DNA from: Pseudomonadota bacterium
GTDB lineage: Bacteria; Pseudomonadota; Gammaproteobacteria; Burkholderiales; Thiobacillaceae
Reading direction: 5' to 3'
DNA: 14,414 nt
NCBI GenBank assembly: GCA_021821425.1
Contig: JAKACL010000038.1
Location: 1 to 14,414, forward strand
Shown here piece after piece: positions 7,947-14,414 of the stretch. Position 1 is the first letter of the stretch, and each line of letters begins with the position of its first letter. The position numbers and the translations under genes were made by a program. Below the pieces are notes generated by a model. That model did no database searches and was not told the DNA's origin. It was given only the letters and a program-made list of their open reading frames with translations.

Positions 7947-8873
7947 TCATCCCCGGAGCATCGACAACACCGTGCGCAGGTTTTGCCAGTTGGGCCGTTC
8001 GACGAAGGAAGGCAGCACGGCCTTGACTGCGGCGGCGCGCTGACCGCTTTTGCTGAGCGCGCAACCCAGGTTGTAGCGCGCACTGGCCATCCGCTCGGCC
8101 ACACCTGTCTGCACGGCGGCGGGGAAATTTTCTGCCAGCCGTGCCAGGTCGGTCAGCGTGCGCACGTTTTCGCGCTGCGCCGCCACCGGATCGCGCCGGG
8201 TGGCGCTGCCGCCGTGGATCACATAGACGCCGAGGCTCTGGCACGCCACGCCGATGCGGCGACTGCCCGCCACCAGCCGGGTGAGGAAATGTACGTCTTC
8301 GCAGACCTTGTATCCGGTGGGGTAGCCGCCCAGTTCGATGAAGCGCGCGCGCGGCACCGACAGCGTGTGGGTGTCGCCGAAATGGTCGGCGACGAAGGCG
8401 GCGATTTCGGCGGGGGTTTCGATCACCGCCCGCGCCGCGCCGGATGCCTTCGCCAGCATCATGCGTCCGGATGCGTGCTGCGCCATCGAGGTGCCGAGTA
8501 ATGCGCCGGCATCGTCGCGGTATTCGTAGTCGCCGGTCAGGCAATCCAGCGGCGCGCCCTCGGCGATCCATTCGGCATGCAGCCGGATGCGGTCGGGCGC
8601 ATACCAGTCGTCGGCATCCAGAAACGCCAGCCAGTCGCCGGTGGCCGCGGCAGCACCGGCATTGCGCGCGACCGAGACGCCGCGGTTGCGCTGCCGGATC
8701 AGGCGCACGCCGTCGAATCCCGCCGCGACTTCGGCTGTAGCATCGGTCGAACCGTCGTCGACGACCAGAATTTCGTGCGCAGGCCAGTTTTGCGCGCGCA
8801 CCGACTCGATCGCGCGCGCCAGCGTGGCGGCGGCGTTGAAGGCGGGAATGACGACCGAGAAGCGCGGGCTCAT
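7947..8873 (-). CDS. Family 2 glycosyltransferase
   Basis: The gene encodes 308 residues. The GT-A core is very clear: FSVVIPAFNAAATLARAIESV at residues 5-25, ILVVDDGSTDAT near 35-46, GVSVARNAGAAAATGDW, and the metal-binding LDADDWYAPDR (D86, D88). The C-terminal third (after about residue 210) is helical and Arg/Ala-rich without recognisable motif. The product is predicted to add one sugar of the repeat unit; the sugar is unknown. The ATG at 8873 overlaps the stop of the deacetylase-like gene as ATGA (4 nt), which indicates translational coupling with that gene and supports this start. Confidence 0.92.
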   Translation of the reverse strand: MSPRFSVVIPAFNAAATLARAIESVRAQNWPAHEILVVDDGSTDATAEVAAGFDGVRLIRQRNRGVSVARNAGAAAATGDWLAFLDADDWYAPDRIRLHAEWIAEGAPLDCLTGDYEYRDDAGALLGTSMAQHASGRMMLAKASGAARAVIETPAEIAAFVADHFGDTHTLSVPRARFIELGGYPTGYKVCEDVHFLTRLVAGSRRIGVACQSLGVYVIHGGSATRRDPVAAQRENVRTLTDLARLAENFPAAVQTGVAERMASARYNLGCALSKSGQRAAAVKAVLPSFVERPNWQNLRTVLSMLRG

Positions 8874-10063
8874 GCGCGCGCCCCCAGCAGCGCCAACGGC
8901 AGCGCAAGGCCACTGAGCTGCGCGATCCGGCGAAAGCGCGGGATCTCGGGCAGCCGTGCCCGCCAGGCGGAAAGCCGCAGTTTGAGCCGGTTTTCGATCC
9001 AGTCCGGGTCGCGCTGCCGGATTGCGCGCGCAAGTTCGAGCGGCGTGACAAAGCGCAGGTCGGGACAGCGGGCGAGCGCATCGCGCAGGCCGGTTTCAAG
9101 CGCGGCCAGGCTGGCGTCCGGCGCATGCAGGAAATTGAAGCGGTGGGTTTCTACGAGGCAGGCGCGGCCCTGCCAGGTGCGGGTGATCAACCCGTCGACC
9201 AGGCGCTGCGGCGCATGCCCCAGTGCGGGTTCGAAATAGACGTCGCGAACCAGATAGATTTGGCCGGCGAGCGAACGCTCGCCTGTCAGCAGGGTGGCAT
9301 CGACGCAGCCGGGTTGGCCGGCAGCATTGCGGCAGGTGGCACGGCAGCCGGGCGTGATGACGGTGTCGATCCCAACCTGCGCCCACGCGGCTTCTACCGC
9401 ATCGGTCCAGACGAAGGTGGTGGCGACGGCCACCTGCGGCGCGCTGCCGAACAGGGTTTGATAGGCCTGTGCTTCGGCGGCAACCGCCTGCCGGATCGCA
9501 TCGGCCGTCAGCGCGCGCGACGGCAGGCCGGATGCATCGACCCAGCGGCTTTGCAGCGGCGAGGGCAAGCCTTCGGTCGTGGCAGGCGCGGACGCGGTGA
9601 GCCAGTCGCGCACGGCGGCGTCGTGCTGCGCCGCGGTCATCAGCGCCGGCGGCCAGTAATGGCACTGGCCATGCAGCTGCGGTGCGAACACGCCGGCGGC
9701 GATGCCCGACTTCATGGCGGCACGCACGGCGTCGAAGCGGGCGTCGGCCAGCGGCAACGCATGGTATTCGCTGCAGTCGGAGGCGGCGATGCGCGGGCCG
9801 TCGGGGACTTCCAGGATCACGCCGAGGGTCATGACCGCCGACCGACCGCTGCGGTCGCGGATGCCTTGCAGTACAGCGGACAGGCGGGCCAATGCCCCGC
9901 CCTGTTCCAGCGGGCCCGCGCCCCAGTCGTCGCTTTCGATGACCAGTACCGGATGGCGCAGCACCGGCTCGCGCCAGCGGGCCGCGAGCGGACGGGCAAA
10001 GGCCAGCAGCACGCTGCCCCACAGCAGCAGCAGCGCAGCAAGCACAAGCGCCAATGCGGTCAT
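8870..10063 (-). CDS. Membrane-anchored polysaccharide deacetylase-like (NodB/CE4-type) protein
   Basis: The gene encodes 397 residues. An N-terminal hydrophobic helix (residues 3-23, ALALVLAALLLLWGSVLLAFA) suggests a membrane anchor or uncleaved signal. The catalytic-looking region starts at LVIESDDWGAGP with D45-D46, then LHGQCH with H131 and H135. That is the HxxxH arrangement which, with an Asp, binds metal in carbohydrate esterase family 4. Later elements are TFVWTDAVEAAW (217-228), a Cys-containing insertion (C240, C244, C253) and LVETHRFNF (303-311). The likely role is removing N- or O-acetyl groups from the nascent polymer (inference). The sequence is distant from textbook NodB proteins, so confidence in activity is moderate. 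The start ATG overlaps the sulfotransferase stop by one base (TGATG). Confidence 0.75.
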   Translation of the reverse strand: MTALALVLAALLLLWGSVLLAFARPLAARWREPVLRHPVLVIESDDWGAGPLEQGGALARLSAVLQGIRDRSGRSAVMTLGVILEVPDGPRIAASDCSEYHALPLADARFDAVRAAMKSGIAAGVFAPQLHGQCHYWPPALMTAAQHDAAVRDWLTASAPATTEGLPSPLQSRWVDASGLPSRALTADAIRQAVAAEAQAYQTLFGSAPQVAVATTFVWTDAVEAAWAQVGIDTVITPGCRATCRNAAGQPGCVDATLLTGERSLAGQIYLVRDVYFEPALGHAPQRLVDGLITRTWQGRACLVETHRFNFLHAPDASLAALETGLRDALARCPDLRFVTPLELARAIRQRDPDWIENRLKLRLSAWRARLPEIPRFRRIAQLSGLALPLALLGARA

Positions 10064-10980
10064 CAATACCCCATCCGGCCGGCCACGTCCGCCACCTGCG
10101 GCAGCACGCGCTCGATCTTGTCGCGGTTGCGGCCATCCTTCCATTTGTCGAGGCGGATTTCGGAGAAGGCGTTGTAGGGAATGTCGAGCACATCGGCGCA
10201 ATGCGCCTGCAGGCGGGCGTCGAAGTCGAGGCCGCAGCCTTCGAACACCTGGCGGAAGGTGGCGACCGGGTCGCGCAGAAAATCCTCGTAGAACACCTCG
10301 ACCCACTGCCCGACGGGGAGTTGCGCCTTTGCTTCGAGGATGGCCTGGTTGATCGCCTTGTACTGGAAGGCGGCGACGTCTTCGACCGGCGCATTGACAT
10401 ATTCGCGCCAGCCGTCGGCCAGAAAGAAGCACCACTGGGTCAGCGTGCCGTTTTCCACCATCACCCGGGCCGGCAGGTCGTTCGACCAGGTGGCGAATTC
10501 ATCGGGTTTGCGCCAGCCCTCGATCAGCGAATTGAGGTTGTCGCCGGGGCTGCGCTTGACGAAGACGAATACCGCGTCGGGGAATAACGCCTGCAGGTAG
10601 GGCACGCACAGCCCGTTCTGGTTGTTCTTGTCGACCCAGCGATGGCGGCCGGTCCAGCTGTAGAAATAGCGGCTGACGGTGTCACGGTCGGCTGCACTGG
10701 CGTCGTCCGCATCCAGCGCATGGGTGTCCCAGTGCTTGTCGGACAGGGGATGCAGGCCGGTCCAGTAATCGTGGGTTTCGCGTTGCAGGGTGCCGAGCTC
10801 GCGCGACTCGGACAGAGTCTTGTAGACCAGCGTGGTGCCGGCGCGCGAGCAGCCGACGACGATGACGGGGCGCTGCGCGGGCGGCCGCGAAATCGACCAG
10901 TGCATGCTGCGCGCGTTGCGCTGCAGGCGGCGTGCATGCCAGGCAAGGGTCTTGCCGACTTTGGTGAGGAATGCGTTCAA
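10063..10980 (-). CDS. PAPS-dependent sulfotransferase
   Basis: The protein has about 305 residues if started at TTG 10980. The 5'-phosphosulfate-binding loop is PVIVVGCSRAGTTLVYKTL (near residues 38-56), and the 3'-phosphate motif is FVKRSPGDNLNSLIEGW (R/S-P-x-D...S, near 140-156). Both are standard for Sulfotransfer_1/3 families that transfer sulfate from PAPS to a hydroxyl or amine. The substrate is presumably a sugar of the exopolysaccharide (context). The start is uncertain. An ATG at 11076 extends the frame by 32 residues with poor codon use across the probable promoter of the divergent gene, and an ATG at 10905 would remove a good-looking N-terminal helix. A weak AGAAAG precedes TTG 10980. 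The gene is translationally coupled to the deacetylase-like gene by TGATG. Confidence 0.85.
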   Translation of the reverse strand: MNAFLTKVGKTLAWHARRLQRNARSMHWSISRPPAQRPVIVVGCSRAGTTLVYKTLSESRELGTLQRETHDYWTGLHPLSDKHWDTHALDADDASAADRDTVSRYFYSWTGRHRWVDKNNQNGLCVPYLQALFPDAVFVFVKRSPGDNLNSLIEGWRKPDEFATWSNDLPARVMVENGTLTQWCFFLADGWREYVNAPVEDVAAFQYKAINQAILEAKAQLPVGQWVEVFYEDFLRDPVATFRQVFEGCGLDFDARLQAHCADVLDIPYNAFSEIRLDKWKDGRNRDKIERVLPQVADVAGRMGY

Positions 10981-11095
10981 CGGGCTGGGCTTTCTGACAA
11001 TATGCCGGTCCTGGCGAACATACAGGATTCGTGCCAAGGGGCAGGCTCGTTTATATTGGCGGACATTATCCCGCATCACACCGACACAACACACC
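10981..11095. promoter_or_regulatory. Divergent intergenic region, probable promoter(s)
   Basis: This 115-bp segment separates the divergent sulfotransferase and asparagine-synthase-like genes and is visibly richer in A+T than either. A TATATT at 11052-11057 could be a -10 element for the plus-strand gene, but the matching -35 is poor. On the minus strand TTGGCA (11033-11038) is -35-like without a good -10 at the right spacing. No operator palindrome or riboswitch is evident. The assignment rests mainly on gene orientation and composition. Confidence 0.35.
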
Positions 11096-12922
11096 ATGGA
11101 TGGCATTTTTGGCTGGCTGGGCGATCACGGCGCGCATCAGGATCTGATCCGGCATATGGGCGACGCGGCCCGTCTCTCGAAGGAAAGCACCCCGCACACG
11201 CACAGCACCCCGCAATTGGGCATGGCGGCCGCATCGCGCTTCGGCAAGGCGGTCCTCCATCTGGAAAACGGGCTGGCCGTCGCGCTGAACGGGCGGCCGC
11301 GTTTTCTCGACGACGATCTGTCCGCGCTCGCGCAGCAGCGGAACCCGGCCGCGGCGGCGGCGCACGGCTGGCTGCGTCATGGCGAAAAGCTGCCGGCGCG
11401 GATGCACGGCACCTTCGCCCTCGCTGTGCTGGAGCCGCAGAAAAAAGCCGCGTTTCTGGCGCTCGATCGCGTCGGCGCCGAACGCCTGTGCTTCGCCCGG
11501 CACGGCGGCCACCTGGCATTCGGCAGCAGCGCGCAAAGCGTGGCGTCCCACCCCGCCGTGGGCCATGTCATCGACCCGCAGGCGATTTACGACTACCTCT
11601 ATTTCCACGCCATTCCGGCGCCGCGCAGCCTCTACCAGGGCGTAAAGAAGCTGCTGCCGGGCCAGTACGCCGTGCTGCGCGACGGCCGCCTCGCCACCGG
11701 CTTTTACTGGCAGGCCGATTACAGCCCGGTGGACGCCGGCTTCGCACGCCATCGCGCCGACTTCCGCGACACGCTGACGCAGGCCGTGCGGGACGCCGAT
11801 GCGCCGGCCACCGCGGCGTTTCTTTCCGGCGGCACCGACAGCTCGACCGTGGTCGGCGCGCTTACCGCCGCGCGCGGCGCCCCGGTCGACACCTTTTCGA
11901 TCGGCTTCGACGCCGCGGGCTTCGACGAGATGGAATACGCGCGCTGCGCCGTCGAGCGCTTCGGCTGCAACAGCCACGAGTACTACCTGAAGCCGGCCGA
12001 CATCGTGACGGCGATTCCCCTCATCGCGCGCGAATACGACGAGCCGTTCGGCAATGCGTCGGCGGTGCCGACCTACTTCTGCGCCAGGGCCGCACGTGAA
12101 GCCGGTTTCCAGAACATGTTCGCCGGCGATGGCGGCGACGAAATTTTCGGCGGCAATGCGCGCTACGCCAAGCAGGGCCTGTTCGAGGCCTATGCCCGCC
12201 TGCCCGCCGTGCTGCGACGCGGCCTGATCGAGCCGATCGCAAATCTGCCAGGCCTTTCGGACAGGTTTCCGCTGTCCAAGCTGAAAAGCTACGTCGCCCA
12301 GGCGCGGATCGGGCTGCCGCTGCGGCTGGAAAGCTACAACTTCCTGCACCGCACGCCGCTCGACCAGATTTTTTCCGCGGATTTCATCGGGAGCGTCGAC
12401 CCCGCGACGACCGATGCCGCGTTGACCGAGGTGTATCAGCGCACTGCTTCGGACCACTACCTCAACCGCATGATGCACCTGGACCTGAAATTCACGCTGG
12501 CCGACAACGACCTGCGCAAGGTGGGCACCATGACCGAGGCCGCGGGCATCGAAGTGCATTACCCGCTGCTCGACGACCGCATGGTGGCCTTCGCCAACCA
12601 CCTGCCCGCCGACTACAAGGTGCGCGGGCAGAAGCTGCGCTGGTTCTTCAAGGAAGCGCTCGCCGACCTGCTTCCGGAAAAAATCATCAACAAGAGCAAG
12701 CACGGCTTCGGCCTGCCGTTCGGCGTATGGAGCAATGAATATGCCCCGCTCGGCGAGCTGGTCGGCGACAGCCTGTCGGACGTCAAAAAACGCGGCTGGA
12801 TCCAGCCAGCCTACCTCGACCATATGCTCGCCATGCAGCGTGGGCCGCACGCCAGCTACTACGGCGTGATGATCTGGGTGGTGGTGATGCTGGAGCAATG
12901 GATGGCGGCAAACGAGCACTGA
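11096..12922 (+). CDS. Asparagine-synthase-like amidotransferase lacking the catalytic Cys
   Basis: The gene encodes 608 residues from ATG 11096. It begins MDGIFGW, where glutamine-dependent asparagine synthases begin MCGI: codon 2 is GAT (Asp), so the Ntn glutaminase nucleophile is absent. The glutaminase domain is also shrunken. NGRPRF (65-70) stands where NGEIYNH is expected, although the later FALAVLEPQ...ALDRVG...LCF strands remain. The synthetase domain looks intact: the pyrophosphate loop FLSGGTDSS (242-250), DTFSIGFD, and FAGDGGDEIFGG near 345. Related proteins in polysaccharide loci amidate sugar acids or otherwise form amides with ATP. beta-Lactam and carbapenam synthetases are known relatives that lost the Cys and use another nucleophile. 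Free ammonia or an amino sugar as nucleophile is therefore possible (inference). No Shine-Dalgarno is obvious. Confidence 0.88.
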   Translation: MDGIFGWLGDHGAHQDLIRHMGDAARLSKESTPHTHSTPQLGMAAASRFGKAVLHLENGLAVALNGRPRFLDDDLSALAQQRNPAAAAAHGWLRHGEKLPARMHGTFALAVLEPQKKAAFLALDRVGAERLCFARHGGHLAFGSSAQSVASHPAVGHVIDPQAIYDYLYFHAIPAPRSLYQGVKKLLPGQYAVLRDGRLATGFYWQADYSPVDAGFARHRADFRDTLTQAVRDADAPATAAFLSGGTDSSTVVGALTAARGAPVDTFSIGFDAAGFDEMEYARCAVERFGCNSHEYYLKPADIVTAIPLIAREYDEPFGNASAVPTYFCARAAREAGFQNMFAGDGGDEIFGGNARYAKQGLFEAYARLPAVLRRGLIEPIANLPGLSDRFPLSKLKSYVAQARIGLPLRLESYNFLHRTPLDQIFSADFIGSVDPATTDAALTEVYQRTASDHYLNRMMHLDLKFTLADNDLRKVGTMTEAAGIEVHYPLLDDRMVAFANHLPADYKVRGQKLRWFFKEALADLLPEKIINKSKHGFGLPFGVWSNEYAPLGELVGDSLSDVKKRGWIQPAYLDHMLAMQRGPHASYYGVMIWVVVMLEQWMAANEH

Positions 12923-12929
12923 GTGCCAT

Positions 12930-12971
12930 GGCCTCGGGCTTGGCAGCCCCACCCCTCGCTGCTGAGAGGCC
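12930..12971 (+). terminator. Structured intergenic segment after the asparagine-synthase-like gene
   Basis: Seven bases after the stop an outer stem GGCCTC (12930-12935) pairs with GAGGCC (12966-12971). It encloses an abutting hairpin GGGCT (12936-12940) / AGCCC (12945-12949) with loop TGGC. No T-run follows, so it is not a textbook intrinsic terminator. Its place directly after a gene and before a convergent gene makes a role in ending or protecting the transcript reasonable. Confidence 0.3.
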
Positions 12972-13011
12972 CACCGCGTTGCCCTCCAGGCAGTTGGTCG
13001 ATTGCGTGAAG

Positions 13012-13028
13012 TCCACGCTTTTCGTGGA
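13012..13028. terminator. Hairpin between convergent genes
   Basis: TCCACG (13012-13017) and CGTGGA (13023-13028) form a 6-bp stem around CTTTT. It lies downstream of the stop codons of both convergent genes (12922 and 13055). Neither strand has a U-tract after it, so it is only a candidate terminator or 3'-end stabiliser. Confidence 0.3.
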
Positions 13029-13054
13029 AGAAATCGGGGCGAGGGTGCGCCCGC

Positions 13055-14383
13055 CTACATGTTGATGCGCCCCCCCGCCCCCACATGGTCGAAGCGACTG
13101 GACGGATGCAAGGGCACGCCGCTTCGCACCGGAATCGGGGCAGGCGCAGCTTTGCCCAGCACACCCGAAAACTTGGCGGTCAGGACGAGAATAATCATCA
13201 GGTGATAGGGCAGGTCGAAGTAGCCCATTCCAAGGAACGCGCCGCCTGCAGCATAGCCAATCAGGCTCACCTGTATCATGGACGCCAGATCGGATGCCCA
13301 TTTGTTTTCAGGGTCTTTTTTACATCGATTGATGACCTGCTGGGCGCGAATCCACGCCAGCAGACCAAGCAGCATGAACAGGCCGAAGCCGATGAATCCC
13401 TGTTCGCCCATGATCTCGAAGTAAATACTGTGCACGTCACGCGTATTGAACGGGTTGGGTGCATATTGCCGGAAGACGGGCGGCCGCCACATTTCAAAGC
13501 CACCGCCGGTAACGCGATCCTTGGCCACGTTGTATGCCGTATGCCAGGCGTTGATCCGGCCTTGTGCCGACTGGTCTTCCTCATAGGTTTGAATGGTATT
13601 CATGCGGTCGTACCATTCCTGCGGCATGACCATGGCGATGATGCCGACGGCCATCGCCATATAGATGCCGGTAACGATTTTGTTGCGGCTTTTGAGCCAC
13701 AGGAAAACGCCCATCGCCACAATGGCCACGAGCCCCCCGCGCGACTGGCTGCCCACCGCGGCGACGCCGGTCAACACCATGGCACTTGCAAGTCCGATCT
13801 TGACCCACTTCTTGACTTCCTGAAGGTGCAAATAGCGGATCAGCGGGATCGCCATCACCATTGCCAGCGCCAGTTCGTTGTTGCCGCCAATGAAGGTTTC
13901 CGCCGGACCCTGCACCCGGTAGGCCCCGCCATTGATGATGGTGAAAATTCCGCCCTTGATGCCATAAAAGCCGAATGACACGGCGATCACCCAGATCAGC
14001 CAATGCAGCTTGTGACGGTCGTTGATGATCAGCGCAGTGAGAAAAATCATCAGCTGGATCTTCCACACCTTGTCCCACTGCAACCAGGCATCGGTGGGAT
14101 AAAAGGCAAAGAACGTGGTGAACAGCATCCAGCCTACGAAGATCAGCAGCAGGACCGTCTCGCGCGACCAGACCATTTCTTTTTTCTCTTTCGAGAACAT
14201 GAAAGCGGCGATGGTGACGAGCCCGACCACCATGGCGAAGGGGAAATCGTAAGCAAAGCCCCATGCCAGCCGGTGCGGGTTCATGTAGCCCAGCCACGAC
14301 CACAGCAAGATACCCAGCCAGGGACGTTTGAAAACAAACGGCAGCAAGCTGAAAATAACGCCGGTAACGAAAAGGTCTCTCAT
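13055..14383 (-). CDS. Exosortase A-associated O-antigen ligase/polymerase-like membrane protein
   Basis: The gene encodes 442 residues with roughly ten to twelve hydrophobic segments. The N-terminus MRDLFVTGVIFSLLPFVFKRP and WSWLGYMNPHRLAWGFAY (28-45) match my memory of the family called putative O-glycosylation ligase, exosortase A-associated (TIGR03097). Wzy/WaaL-like features are GSQSRGG with R215, GRINAW with R276, a loop TGGGFEMWRPP, and DVHSIYFEIMGEQG with H318 and E327, equivalent to the periplasmic His/Glu region of the Wzy_C family. The protein would polymerise or transfer undecaprenyl-linked glycan at the periplasmic face. True ligase activity has not been shown for this family as far as I know. 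The last 30 residues are a soluble Pro/Gly-rich tail. The ATG probably overlaps the upstream stop (ATGA). Confidence 0.9.
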   Translation of the reverse strand: MRDLFVTGVIFSLLPFVFKRPWLGILLWSWLGYMNPHRLAWGFAYDFPFAMVVGLVTIAAFMFSKEKKEMVWSRETVLLLIFVGWMLFTTFFAFYPTDAWLQWDKVWKIQLMIFLTALIINDRHKLHWLIWVIAVSFGFYGIKGGIFTIINGGAYRVQGPAETFIGGNNELALAMVMAIPLIRYLHLQEVKKWVKIGLASAMVLTGVAAVGSQSRGGLVAIVAMGVFLWLKSRNKIVTGIYMAMAVGIIAMVMPQEWYDRMNTIQTYEEDQSAQGRINAWHTAYNVAKDRVTGGGFEMWRPPVFRQYAPNPFNTRDVHSIYFEIMGEQGFIGFGLFMLLGLLAWIRAQQVINRCKKDPENKWASDLASMIQVSLIGYAAGGAFLGMGYFDLPYHLMIILVLTAKFSGVLGKAAPAPIPVRSGVPLHPSSRFDHVGAGGRINM

Positions 14384-14414
14384 GGCTTCCGCGTCCCCAT
14401 TGTTTCAGGATTGA
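14380..14414 (-). CDS. Possible 3' end of an upstream gene (partial)
   Basis: A frame open from the right edge ends with TGA at 14382-14380, giving ...NPETMGTRKP. That stop overlaps the ligase ATG as ATGA, an arrangement common in such operons and also used elsewhere in this window. About ten residues are too few to name a product. Another frame is also open here, so the call rests on the overlap alone. Confidence 0.28.
   Translation of the reverse strand, partial: NPETMGTRKP

Noticed and set aside
5735..8043. Long plus-strand open frames (5735-7105 and 6766-8043) opposite glycosyltransferase genes
   Set aside because: They run across several genes and the repeat element, show no domain motifs, and lie antisense to genes with complete GT2 and GT4 signatures.
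7852..9126. 424-codon minus-strand frame overlapping the GT2 and deacetylase-like genes
   Set aside because: The translation is Arg/Ala/Pro-rich without motifs and is a frame shadow of the coupled genes; it also reads through the dispersed repeat.
10021..10044. CAG/CAGC-rich short repeat
   Set aside because: It encodes the Leu/Ala-rich membrane helix of the deacetylase-like protein, so it is low-complexity coding sequence and not an independent repeat.
11066..12952. 628-codon open frame on the minus strand opposite the asparagine-synthase-like gene
   Set aside because: The opposite strand encodes a protein with clear synthetase motifs. The antisense translation has no recognisable motif and is explained by GC-rich codon use.
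1..14414. CRISPR arrays, tRNA/rRNA genes, transposases, phage or defence genes
   Set aside because: No regularly spaced repeats, cloverleaf candidates, transposase or integrase motifs or defence-gene signatures were seen; the coding content is consistently polysaccharide biosynthesis.

Overview
The window looks like part of an exopolysaccharide / surface-glycan biosynthesis locus from a GC-rich Gram-negative bacterium, most likely a betaproteobacterium of the kind that carries an exosortase A (EpsH/XrtA, PEP-CTERM) system. The strongest pointer is the multi-TM protein at 13055-14383, which I recognise as the exosortase A-associated O-antigen-ligase-like family (TIGR03097 type). The other genes are typical of such loci: glycosyltransferases, a sulfotransferase, a deacetylase-like protein, an asparagine-synthase-like protein and a small TPR protein. 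No exosortase, PEP-CTERM substrate, Wzx/Wzz/Wza or priming transferase lies inside the window, so the taxon and system are inferred.

Layout. Plus strand, left: the tail of an unidentified gene (1-96), a SAM methyltransferase (136-921), a GT2 glycosyltransferase (939-1850) and a very large gene (1854-4961). The large gene fuses a second GT2 domain, a block of membrane segments and an alkaline-phosphatase/sulfatase-superfamily domain. These meet, tail to tail, a minus-strand run of genes read from 10980 down to 4995: sulfotransferase, CE4-like deacetylase, GT2, [dispersed palindromic repeat], GT4, GT2, and a secreted TPR protein. Divergent from the sulfotransferase is a plus-strand asparagine-synthase-like gene (11096-12922). 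It faces the minus-strand ligase/polymerase gene (13055-14383) across a 132-bp structured intergenic region. An upstream minus-strand gene probably ends at the right edge.

How the genes may work together (inference): four GT2 domains and one GT4 would build a repeat unit on a lipid carrier, and the ligase/polymerase-like protein would polymerise or transfer it. The methyltransferase, sulfotransferase, CE4-like protein, AP-superfamily domain and amidotransferase-like protein would decorate it by methylation, sulfation, deacetylation, possible phospho-substituent transfer and amidation. Two catalytic substitutions stand out. The AP-superfamily domain has Thr where sulfatases have the formylglycine Cys. 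The asparagine-synthase-like protein starts Met-Asp instead of Met-Cys, so it lacks the glutaminase nucleophile but keeps its synthetase motifs. No tRNA, rRNA, CRISPR array, transposase or phage gene was seen, and no stretch over 300 bases lacks a gene.
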